Part shown: positions 1 to 6,735 of the stretch, in pieces
Numbering within the stretch: position 1 is the first letter of the stretch
How the letters are laid out: every line of letters begins with the position of its first letter
Source of the DNA: Candidatus Latescibacterota bacterium
GTDB taxonomy: Bacteria; Latescibacterota; MVCY01
DNA: 9,752 nt
NCBI GenBank assembly: GCA_030608245.1
Contig: JAUWEO010000045.1
Span: 1 to 9,752 of the forward strand
Direction of reading: 5' to 3'
Notes under the pieces: model-generated
What the model saw: the letters and a program-made list of their open reading frames with translations, nothing else
What the model was told of the DNA's origin: nothing
The model's database searches: none
Program-made: the position numbers and the translations under genes

Positions 1-338
1 CAGTTCCCAGAAACAATCTACAAGAGGATGATTTGCTGGCTGTGGTTCTTGATGCGGGAGCCGAGGATATTCAGACAGAGGAGGACGCCTTTGAGGTCAT
101 CTCCGCTGTGGAGGATCTGGAAGGGGTGAAACAGGCACTAAAAGAGAACCAAATCGAGTATACTGAGGCAGAACTGACCAGAGTGCCCCAGAGCACAGTA
201 AAGATGGACGGAAAATCAGGCCAGCAGGTGCTCCGTCTGATGGATGAACTGGAAGAGTGCGACGATGTGCAGCGGGTCTTCTCTAACTTCGACATCGATG
301 AGGCAGAGATAGAGAAATACTACGGGTCGCAAGTTTGA
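1..338 (+). CDS. YebC/PmpR family DNA-binding regulator, C-terminal part (5' truncated by window edge)
   Basis: The open frame runs from the window edge (first full codon at base 3) to TGA at 336-338, giving about 111 residues of a protein that is normally about 240-250 residues. A TTG at 33 is internal, because clear family sequence (VPRNNLQEDDLLAVVLDAG) precedes and spans it. Hallmarks of the YebC C-terminal domains are visible: an acidic AGAEDI segment, a VPQSTV segment, and the near-terminal LEECDDVQRVFSNFDI, matching the family pattern LE-DDVQ-V-NFD. The family includes transcriptional regulators (PmpR) and, as shown more recently, proteins that help ribosomes through proline-rich stretches, so the exact role here is open. 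yebC directly upstream of ruvC-ruvA-ruvB is a widespread bacterial arrangement and supports the call. The DNA-binding N-terminal domain is outside the window. Confidence 0.93.
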   Translation, partial: VPRNNLQEDDLLAVVLDAGAEDIQTEEDAFEVISAVEDLEGVKQALKENQIEYTEAELTRVPQSTVKMDGKSGQQVLRLMDELEECDDVQRVFSNFDIDEAEIEKYYGSQV

Positions 339-552
339 GCTTATGGAACTAATCGGGCAGATACATAGGTCTGCCGCCACGAATATGTCCCTGCAATTCT
401 TTGTTCCATTAAAGATTCTGGTGATTAGCAATCGAATTCACCCAAAAGGTTCTGCCTGTGGGAGAGCCCTTCCGGGCTGGACATCCTTGAAATCGAGAAA
501 ATGTGACATTGTCGAGATAAATTTTAAGACCTTGTTCTATGGAGACTAATCA
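339..552 (+). other. yebC-ruvC intergenic spacer with two small hairpins
   Basis: No convincing gene. A 68-codon open frame (343-549) lacks a ribosome site and recognisable family sequence. Two inverted repeats are visible. GGCAGA (356-361) pairs with TCTGCC (370-375) across an 8-base loop. AGCCC (465-469) pairs with GGGCT (474-478) across the loop TTCC. Neither is followed by a T-run, so neither is a standard intrinsic terminator. Only weak promoter-like hexamers were seen, for example TTGTTC at 401 with GATTAG at 423 (16-base spacing, 3 of 6 matches each). The length is unusual for this compact window and leaves room for a ruvCAB promoter or leader. Confidence 0.4.
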
Positions 553-1023
553 GTGCTTATCTTCGGTATCGACCCCGGCAGCCGGATCACAGGATTTGGA
601 GTGATTGAATATGCTGGAAGGGAATACAAGCTGAGGGAATCAGGACTTATCCGGCTGTCTCCCCGGCTGCCTTTTGTCCAACGTCTCCAGAAGCTTTATC
701 TTGATCTTACCCAGAAGCTACAGGAAAATACCCCGGACGAGATAGCGGTGGAGGATATCTTCTGCCGGGAGAATGTGAAGACTGCCCTGACGATCGGGCA
801 TGCCCGGGGGGTAATCCTTTTGGCTGCCTCGCAGATGGAAGTGCCCATTGCCGAATACTCTCCCCGTGAGGTGAAAATGGCAGTGGTGGGGTCGGGTCGG
901 GCCTCAAAAGGACAAGTCCAATTTATGGTAAAGACTATTCTGGGACTTCCTGAGCCTATCCCTGCAGATGCCGCAGACGCCCTGGCCGTGGCACTATGCC
1001 ATGCCCATAAGGTGGAACTGTAA
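553..1023 (+). CDS. ruvC: RuvC, crossover junction endodeoxyribonuclease
   Basis: RuvC is the Holliday-junction resolvase: a dimer that makes paired nicks in four-way junctions carried by RuvAB, using two Mg2+ ions. The 156-residue protein is near the usual length (about 160-170). The RNase H-like fold is marked by FGIDPGSRITGFGV at the N-terminus and by the four acidic catalytic residues expected in RuvC: D7 (IDPGS), E67 (AVEDIF), D139 and D142 (ADAADALAVA). The basic SPREVK and GSGRASKGQV segments fit the conserved junction-contacting region. The start is GTG at 553, eight bases after GGAG at 541-544; this places D7 exactly where the family has it. It is the first gene of the ruvC-ruvA-ruvB cluster, 33 bases before ruvA. 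All key residues are present, so it should be active. Confidence 0.97.
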   Translation: MLIFGIDPGSRITGFGVIEYAGREYKLRESGLIRLSPRLPFVQRLQKLYLDLTQKLQENTPDEIAVEDIFCRENVKTALTIGHARGVILLAASQMEVPIAEYSPREVKMAVVGSGRASKGQVQFMVKTILGLPEPIPADAADALAVALCHAHKVEL

Positions 1024-1056
1024 GGATAACATGTTTCGGAGTGCTGGGAGTGATCT

Positions 1057-1647
1057 ATGATCTCCTATTTACAGGGAACACTCGTCTGGAAAGCACCCAC
1101 CCAGCTTGTTCTGGATGTGGGAGGTATCGGCTACTCTATCCATATTCCTCTCTCCAGCTACCAGAAGATAGGAGAGGTGGGCACTTCGGTGAAGATCTTG
1201 ACCCATCTTTCAGTTAAAGAGAACGACGTGGAATTGTTCGGGTTTGCCACCGCCGAAGAAAAAGAGCTGTTCGAGACGCTTATCGCTGTCTCTGGCATAG
1301 GTCCCAGGTTGGCCCAGGCTATCCTGTCGGGGATCTCGGTGGAGGAGTTTCACCGGGCGATAATCGGGGGAAATATGGGGGCGTTGACCGCTATTCCCGG
1401 AATTGGCAAAAAGACGGCTCAGCGACTTCTGTTTGAATTAAAAGGCCGTTTGCAGATAGAACAGGAGAAGCTTTCTGCCCAAACACCCAGGATGGAGAAA
1501 TCTAAAACTGAAAAGGCGGTTCTGGCGCTTATCTCATTGGGCTACAAACGCCCAGCCGCAGAAGAGGCAGTGGCAGAGGTGATGCGAAAAGAGAGTGCGG
1601 AACTCCCGCTGGAAGAGATGATCAAAAAGGCGCTACGGTGCATTTAG
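1057..1647 (+). CDS. ruvA: RuvA, Holliday junction-binding subunit
   Basis: RuvA tetramers clamp four-way DNA junctions and load RuvB hexamers for branch migration. The protein has 196 residues (E. coli about 203). Domain I (about 1-62) is the OB fold beginning MISYLQGTLVWKAPTQLVLD. Domain II (about 70-140) carries two helix-hairpin-helix motifs, AVSGIGPRLAQAIL and IPGIGKKTAQRLLFELK, which bind the DNA backbone. Domain III (about 150-196) is the small three-helix domain that contacts RuvB (KAVLALISLGYKRPAAEEAV). The linker between II and III is charged and short. ATG at 1057 is preceded by GGGAG at 1046-1050 with six bases of spacing. It sits between ruvC and ruvB, its obligate partner. Confidence 0.97.
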   Translation: MISYLQGTLVWKAPTQLVLDVGGIGYSIHIPLSSYQKIGEVGTSVKILTHLSVKENDVELFGFATAEEKELFETLIAVSGIGPRLAQAILSGISVEEFHRAIIGGNMGALTAIPGIGKKTAQRLLFELKGRLQIEQEKLSAQTPRMEKSKTEKAVLALISLGYKRPAAEEAVAEVMRKESAELPLEEMIKKALRCI

Positions 1648-1681
1648 GAATTAAACTACAACAGACAGAAATTGCCTTCCT

Positions 1682-2698
1682 ATGGCCAAACGAATAACCA
1701 CACCCGACATAATCGGTGATGACTCAGAATTCGACTACTCCTTGCGTCCCAGCAGGTTTGAGGATTTTGTGGGACAGGATGGCCTCAAAGAGAACCTGAA
1801 GGTATTTATTCAGGCGGCGCTGAAACGAGGCGAATCCTTAGACCACGCACTTTTCTACGGTCCTCCCGGTTTGGGGAAGACCACCGTAGCCTACATTATT
1901 GCCCGAGAAATGGGGGTGGGGATTAAGACCACTTCCGGTCCGATCTTAGAGAGACCAGGCGACTTAGTGGGACTGCTTACGGAGTTAGCGCCCGGGGATG
2001 TGCTTTTCATCGACGAGATGCACCGCCTGAGCCATGCAGTGGAGGAATATCTCTATCCGGCAATGGAGGACTTCACCCTACAGATCATCATCGATAAAGG
2101 CCCAGGAGCCAGGTCGGTTAAGCTGAATCTGGAGCGGTTCACCCTGATCGGGGCTACCACCCGGGCGGGATTGCTCACCTCCCCTCTCAGGGCCCGGTTT
2201 GGGATCACCGGCAGACTGGATTTTTACAACTTCTCCCAACTGGCGAGTATCGTGAAACGTTCGGCAAGGATTCTCGACATCCCTATTGATGAAGATGGAG
2301 TTTCAGAGATCGCCCGCAGGTCACGGGGCACCCCCCGGGTGGCTAACCGTCTGCTCAGGCGAGTGCGAGACTTTGCCCAAATCCAGGCCGACGGGGTAAT
2401 CACCAGAGAGGTTGCCTGTAGTGCCCTCCAAAGGTTAGAGGTGGACGAAAAAGGCCTGGATGATATGGATAAACGCATCCTTCTCACCACCATCGAGAAG
2501 TTCGGAGGCGGCCCGGTTGGGCTGAAAAACCTCTCCGTAACCGTCGGAGAAGAAGAGGATACCATCGAGGAGGTCTACGAGCCGTACCTGATTCAGCAGG
2601 GCTACCTGAAACGTACCTCCAGAGGGCGAGAAGCGACTGACCTGGCCTACCAGCACTTCGGAATAAAGCCCAGACAGAGACAGTTGAACGCCCTATGA
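1682..2698 (+). CDS. ruvB: RuvB, Holliday junction branch-migration ATPase
   Basis: RuvB is the AAA+ hexameric motor that pulls DNA arms through the RuvA-bound junction. The 338-residue length is typical. Visible elements in order: the family signature LRPSRFEDFVGQ (21-32), Walker A GPPGLGKT (60-67), the ERPGDLVGLLT segment, Walker B VLFIDEMHRL (107-116, with Met where Ile is usual in DEIHRL), and the sensor/arginine-finger block GATTRAGLLTSPLRARFGI with R170 as the likely finger. The C-terminal winged helix follows (GGGPVGLKNLS... ending LAYQHFGIKP). ATG at 1682 has no strong Shine-Dalgarno in the 34-base gap after ruvA, so translation probably depends on coupling or a weak site. The stop overlaps the queH start as ATGA. 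Confidence 0.98.
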   Translation: MAKRITTPDIIGDDSEFDYSLRPSRFEDFVGQDGLKENLKVFIQAALKRGESLDHALFYGPPGLGKTTVAYIIAREMGVGIKTTSGPILERPGDLVGLLTELAPGDVLFIDEMHRLSHAVEEYLYPAMEDFTLQIIIDKGPGARSVKLNLERFTLIGATTRAGLLTSPLRARFGITGRLDFYNFSQLASIVKRSARILDIPIDEDGVSEIARRSRGTPRVANRLLRRVRDFAQIQADGVITREVACSALQRLEVDEKGLDDMDKRILLTTIEKFGGGPVGLKNLSVTVGEEEDTIEEVYEPYLIQQGYLKRTSRGREATDLAYQHFGIKPRQRQLNAL

Positions 2699-3255
2699 GA
2701 CTGCTGCTCCACACCTGCTGCGCCCCCTGCCTGATGGTGCCTTATCACGATCTGCTGGAGAAAGGCATAGAGGTAAAAGGGTTCTGGTTTAACCCCAATA
2801 TTCATCCTTTCACTGAATACGAAAAGCGAAAGGGATCTTTGGAGTCCTTCGCCCAGCAGGCGGGCGTTGAGGTCATCTGGAAGGATGAATATCAACTGGA
2901 GGAGTTCCTCCGAGGAGTTGTTTTTCGGGAAGATCAGAGGTGCGCCTTTTGTTATCAGCTTCGCTTAACGGAGACAGCAAAATATGCTAAAAGGGGGAGG
3001 TTCGACTGTTTCTCTACCACCCTTCTTTTCAGTTCTCATAGCCAACATGGGGTAATTCAGGAGATTGGGCAGCAGGTGGCCGCCGATTACGGGGTGGAAT
3101 TTTTCTACCAGGACTGGCGGCCCCAGTGGAAAAAGGCACTGGAATACTCAAAGAAATACGGCCTCTACCGCCAGCAGTACTGCGGGTGCATCTACAGCGA
3201 GAAGGAAAGGCATCTGGGAAAGGTGAAGGCGAATAAGGAGGCCAACATCTTATGA
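2695..3255 (+). CDS. queH: QueH, epoxyqueuosine reductase (DUF208 family)
   Basis: QueH removes the epoxide of epoxyqueuosine in tRNA, the last step of queuosine synthesis at the wobble position of GUN anticodons; it is the non-orthologous replacement for QueG. The 186-residue protein has the family cysteine pairs: HTCCAPC at the N-terminus (C8, C9, C12), RCAFC (C83, C86) and YCGC (C163, C165). In the family these bind an Fe-S cluster plus a further metal; assigning individual ligands here is from memory. Other family-like segments are GFWFNPNIHPFTEYEKR and FSTTLLFSSHSQH. ATG at 2695 overlaps the ruvB stop (ATGA), so it is cotranscribed and probably translationally coupled with ruvB. No other queuosine gene is in the window. 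All the cysteines are intact, so it is likely functional. Confidence 0.93.
   Translation: MRLLLHTCCAPCLMVPYHDLLEKGIEVKGFWFNPNIHPFTEYEKRKGSLESFAQQAGVEVIWKDEYQLEEFLRGVVFREDQRCAFCYQLRLTETAKYAKRGRFDCFSTTLLFSSHSQHGVIQEIGQQVAADYGVEFFYQDWRPQWKKALEYSKKYGLYRQQYCGCIYSEKERHLGKVKANKEANIL
3235..3241 (+). promoter_or_regulatory. Strong Shine-Dalgarno AAGGAGG for the small DUF2283-like ORF
   Basis: AAGGAGG lies inside the queH 3' end, ten bases before ATG at 3252. It is the best ribosome-binding match noticed in the window. It sits before a 31-codon frame rather than before recX, which shows that a real gene start is or was here. Confidence 0.7.
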
Positions 3256-3347
3256 AGGTAAGATATGACGCTCGTGCTGACGCGGTCTACATCACCCTCA
3301 AAGAACCATCCAGTTTAAGCGCGATTTTGATAAACTACAGTACTTGA
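3252..3347 (+). pseudogene. DUF2283 protein remnant (31 codons, C-terminal half missing)
   Basis: The frame ATG 3252 to TGA 3345-3347 encodes 31 residues beginning MKVRYDARADAVYITLKEP. This closely fits the N-terminal signature of DUF2283 (roughly MK-YD-EADALYI-L), a family of small proteins of unknown function, usually 60-70 residues. The second half, normally with an acidic PG(I/V)-DYD segment and a GIEIL-type end, is absent. I looked for it in the other frames downstream and did not find it. The start overlaps the queH stop (ATGA at 3252-3255) and has a strong Shine-Dalgarno at 3235-3241. The most likely explanation is a gene that lost its 3' half by deletion. A retained short peptide, or a translated leader coupling queH to recX, is also possible. 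The stop abuts an in-frame recX TTG at 3348. Confidence 0.65.
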
Positions 3348-3383
3348 TTGGCTCGCAAGAAGTCTCTTTCTTGTCAGGCAGAA

Positions 3384-4046
3384 ATGGGATCTCCACCCAA
3401 GCGAAAAATAACCCAGATCTCCGTCCAGAAGAAGAACCCTCACCGCCGGTCGGTCTTCTTAGACGGCGAGTTTGCCTTCGGCCTGAATGAGGAGATCGTG
3501 GCTAAATATGATCTTCAGGTGGACTCTCAATTAGAGGACGCTGACCTCCTGCAAATTCTCCAGAAAGAGGAGACCCTGAAGGCAAAGGACGCTGCCCTTA
3601 ATTACCTGAGCGTTCGCGCCCGCAGTCGCAAAGAGATAGTAGATAAACTGACCCAGAAAGGCTATGATAAAGATATTGTGGCCCAGGTGACGGACGATTT
3701 GGAAGAAGTGGGATTGGTCAACGACTCAGAATTCTCTCGCGCCTGGGTGAAGGAGCGGCTCCACATAAGACCCAGAGGCCGCCGGATGCTTGGGCAAGAG
3801 CTGTGGCAGAAAGGTATTGCCAAAGAGGTGGCCGAAAAGGCCATCCAGGAGGCCTTCGAGAAGGTTGATGAAGGGCAACTGGCGATAGAGCTGCTGAAGA
3901 AGCGCCTCAGCCGATACCAGGGCTTGGACAAGAATAAGGCAAAAAGAAGAATGACTGACTTCTTACTGCGGAGAGGATTCGACTGGGAAACCGTGAAACA
4001 GGCACTGACCGCAATCTGGGAGGAAAAAGAAATAGATGAGAACTGA
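3384..4046 (+). CDS. recX: RecX, regulator of RecA recombinase
   Basis: RecX binds along RecA filaments and usually limits RecA assembly and coprotease activity. From ATG 3384 the protein has 220 residues, within the long form known from Firmicutes and others. The N-terminal strand region (KITQISVQKKNPHRRSVFL) is followed by the three-helix repeats typical of RecX: AALNYLSVRARSRKEIVDKL, VTDDLEEVGLVNDSEFSRAW and RGRRMLGQELWQKGIAKEVA. A C-terminal repeat ends in FLLRRGFDWETVKQAL. Start choice: an upstream in-frame TTG at 3348 would add 12 residues and directly follows the stop of the small ORF, so reinitiation there is possible. ATG 3384, with weak AGG upstream, better fits where family members begin. 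The 3' end overlaps alaS by 11 bases (4036-4046). recA, the usual upstream neighbour, is not here. Confidence 0.9.
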   Translation: MGSPPKRKITQISVQKKNPHRRSVFLDGEFAFGLNEEIVAKYDLQVDSQLEDADLLQILQKEETLKAKDAALNYLSVRARSRKEIVDKLTQKGYDKDIVAQVTDDLEEVGLVNDSEFSRAWVKERLHIRPRGRRMLGQELWQKGIAKEVAEKAIQEAFEKVDEGQLAIELLKKRLSRYQGLDKNKAKRRMTDFLLRRGFDWETVKQALTAIWEEKEIDEN

Positions 4047-6669
4047 CGAAATCAGAGAAACGTTTCTGGCCTACTTCGAAAGCAAGGGACACAAAAGAGT
4101 GCCCAGTTCGCCTGTCATTCCTCAGGACGATCCCACCCTGTTGTTCGCCAATGCGGGGATGAACCAGTTCAAATTGGCCCTTCTGGGCAAGGAAAAAAGG
4201 GACTACAACCAAGCCACCTCCTGCCAGAAATGTATCCGAGCCAGTGGAAAACACAACGACTTAGAGGAGGTGGGTAAAACCGCACGCCACCACACCTTCT
4301 TCGAGATGCTGGGCAATTTCTCCTTTGGTGACTATTTCAAGAAAGAGGCGATTGAGTACGCCTGGGAGTTTATGACCGAAGTACTCCGGTTACCCAATGA
4401 GAAGTTGTGGACCTCCATCTACAAAGATGATGACCAGGCGTTCGGAATCTGGCGCGAGCACATTCGGGTGCCGGCAGAGAGAATAGTCAGGTTGGGGGAT
4501 ATTCAACAGGGTGATGAGGAGAATTTCTGGAGTATGGGCGACACCGGTCCCTGCGGTCCCTGCTCCGAAATACTCTTCGATCAAGGGGAACAGATGAGCT
4601 GTGGCCCCAACTGTGGGATAGGTAAGTGCGATTGTGACAGATACTTAGAGCTGTGGAACTTAGTCTTTGTCCAATTTGAACGCTCACCAGACGGGAGTCT
4701 AACTGCCCTGCCTCGTCCCAGCATTGATACTGGATTGGGCTTAGAGCGGATCGCTGCCGTAATGCAGGAAGTCCCATCCAATTTTGAAACCGACCTGTTT
4801 CGTCCCCTCATCGCCGAGGTAGAGGAGATAGTGAAAAAGGGCTACTCTTCTGGCCCGGCGGGGATGCCTTTTCGTGTGATCGCCGACCATGTCCGTGCCC
4901 TCGCCTTTGTCTTAGCCGACGGGGCCTTACCCTCCAACGAAGGCCGCGGTTATGTGCTGCGTCGTATCCTCCGCCGCGCCTCCCGTTATGGACGCACACT
5001 GGGAATGGCCGGACCGTTCATCTACAGATTGGTAGACCCAGTAGTGGACACAATGGCAAAACCCTACCCGGAGCTGAAAGAGAAGAGAGAGTATATAGCC
5101 TCAGTGATTAGAGCCGAGGAGGAGAGATTCGAGGAGACACTGGATCAAGGGCTGGAGCTTTTTAGAAAGGTGATCCAGACAATTCAGGCCTCTGGCCAAA
5201 AGGTTATTCCCGGCCAAGAGGCATTCAGACTTTATGACACCTACGGTTTTCCCCTTGACCTCACTGTTGATATGGCAGAGGAGATAGGTTTACAGGTTGA
5301 TTTGGAAGGTTTCCAAGAGGAGATGGAGCTACAGAAACAGAGGGCAAAACAGGCGTCTAAGTTCAGACAAGAAGAGAAGCAGTGGACTATCCTCTCCCAA
5401 GGGCCTCACTCACTATTTGCCGGATATGACTGTGAGAAAGCTACGGTTGTGCTGCGAAAAATAAGGGCGTCCGATGATTACATTGATCTGGTTTTGGATC
5501 AAACCCCCTTCTATGCCGAAGCTGGAGGTCAGGTGGGCGATACAGGGAAGCTCTGGGATGAGGACATAGAGATAGAAATAGTGGACACCTTCAAATCTGA
5601 CAATGCTATTATCCATCGGGGAAAACTGATTAAGGGGAATATTCGAGACGCAATAGTTCCTCTCACTGCTCGAATTGACAGCCAAGGACGCTGGGCTATT
5701 GCCCGCAACCACACGGCTACTCACCTGCTTCAGGCGGCTCTGCGCCAGGTTCTGGGAGAACATGTTCGCCAGTCAGGTTCTCTGGTGGCCCCGGACAGGC
5801 TCAGATTTGACTTTACCCATTTCTCTCCCTTAAGTTCCAGAGAACTGGATAGGGTAGAAGCTGCAGTCAATGCTAAAATTAGAGAAGACATCTCTGTTTC
5901 TACCTTCGAGAACTCGTTGGAAGAGGCAAGGGCAATGGGAGCTCTGGCCTTCTTTGGAGAAAAATACCAGGAGAGAGTCCGGCTGGCCAAAATTGGGGAT
6001 ACAAGCCTTGAACTGTGCGGGGGGACACATGTGAAGGCCACCGGCCAAATAGGTCAGTTTAGACTTATCTCGGAGTCTGGAATCTCAGCCGGAATTAGAA
6101 GGATAGAGGCAATTACCGGAGAGACGGCAGAGTCCAAAAACAGAGAAGAACGGCGAGCCCTCACGGAAATACAAGGACTGTTGAATGTCCCCTTGCCCCA
6201 GCTTGGCGATAAGCTTAAGAAGTTGATCGAGAGGAACAAAGTCTTGGAGAAAGAACAACAGCAGCTTCGGACCGCTGTTTTCGATTCTGATATCGACCAA
6301 TTGATTACCCAGGCTACTTTGGTTGACAATTTCAAGGTGGTAGCGGCGAAGGTAAAGGTGGAAGATCGGGAGGGATTCCGGCGGATGGCAGATATCTTAA
6401 GGGAAAGATTGGGAAGCGGCGTAGGTGTGTTGGGTACGGTGCTTGATCACCGGGCATCCTTTCTGGTGGTGGCGACCGATGACCTGATCCATACCCGAGG
6501 GCTGAAGGCAGGTCAGATTGCTCAACAGATCGCCAAAGCCGCGGGAGGCGGTGGTGGAGGGAAGCCTCATTTGGCTCAAGCAGGGGCGAAGGACCCAAAG
6601 GTCGTTGAGCAAATATTGGCAAAGGCAAAAGAAATTATTGAAAAACAATTGTTAAAAACTGCGAAATAA
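4036..6669 (+). CDS. alaS: Alanyl-tRNA synthetase
   Basis: AlaRS charges tRNA-Ala and hydrolyses mischarged Ser- and Gly-tRNA-Ala. The 877-residue length is full. The class II catalytic domain is at about 1-240: the N-terminus has VPSSPVIPQDDPTLLFANAG, motif 2 is ARHHTFFEMLGNFSFGDYF around R84, and motif 3 DTGLGLER is at 231-238. A tRNA-recognition region follows (GRGYVLRRILRRASRYGR). The editing domain has the four zinc/catalytic ligands in HTATH (H559, H563) and CGGTH (C661, H665). The C-terminal C-Ala domain includes the glycine-rich run G837-G842 before KPHLAQAG. The cysteine-rich CGPNCGIGKCDCDRY insertion before WNLVF is common in bacterial AlaRS. ATG 4036 lies inside the recX end, with GGGAGG at 4018-4023 (12-base spacing, somewhat long). 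No T-box or other leader fits in this overlap, so expression depends on the upstream transcript. Confidence 0.98.
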   Translation: MRTDEIRETFLAYFESKGHKRVPSSPVIPQDDPTLLFANAGMNQFKLALLGKEKRDYNQATSCQKCIRASGKHNDLEEVGKTARHHTFFEMLGNFSFGDYFKKEAIEYAWEFMTEVLRLPNEKLWTSIYKDDDQAFGIWREHIRVPAERIVRLGDIQQGDEENFWSMGDTGPCGPCSEILFDQGEQMSCGPNCGIGKCDCDRYLELWNLVFVQFERSPDGSLTALPRPSIDTGLGLERIAAVMQEVPSNFETDLFRPLIAEVEEIVKKGYSSGPAGMPFRVIADHVRALAFVLADGALPSNEGRGYVLRRILRRASRYGRTLGMAGPFIYRLVDPVVDTMAKPYPELKEKREYIASVIRAEEERFEETLDQGLELFRKVIQTIQASGQKVIPGQEAFRLYDTYGFPLDLTVDMAEEIGLQVDLEGFQEEMELQKQRAKQASKFRQEEKQWTILSQGPHSLFAGYDCEKATVVLRKIRASDDYIDLVLDQTPFYAEAGGQVGDTGKLWDEDIEIEIVDTFKSDNAIIHRGKLIKGNIRDAIVPLTARIDSQGRWAIARNHTATHLLQAALRQVLGEHVRQSGSLVAPDRLRFDFTHFSPLSSRELDRVEAAVNAKIREDISVSTFENSLEEARAMGALAFFGEKYQERVRLAKIGDTSLELCGGTHVKATGQIGQFRLISESGISAGIRRIEAITGETAESKNREERRALTEIQGLLNVPLPQLGDKLKKLIERNKVLEKEQQQLRTAVFDSDIDQLITQATLVDNFKVVAAKVKVEDREGFRRMADILRERLGSGVGVLGTVLDHRASFLVVATDDLIHTRGLKAGQIAQQIAKAAGGGGGGKPHLAQAGAKDPKVVEQILAKAKEIIEKQLLKTAK

Positions 6670-6735
6670 GGAAATATTCTTGGATGTTCTTTTCTCATTT
6701 CGCTTCCATAGCTTCTATTTCTTTAGGGATGATAG

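Noticed and set aside
343..549. 68-codon open frame between yebC and ruvC
   Set aside because: It has no ribosome site and no recognisable family sequence, and it spans two hairpins. Better read as spacer.
4612..4640. Cysteine-rich insertion CGPNCGIGKCDCDRY in AlaRS as a novel metal site
   Set aside because: Similar cysteine-rich segments before WNLVF are common in bacterial AlaRS, so this is an ordinary variant.
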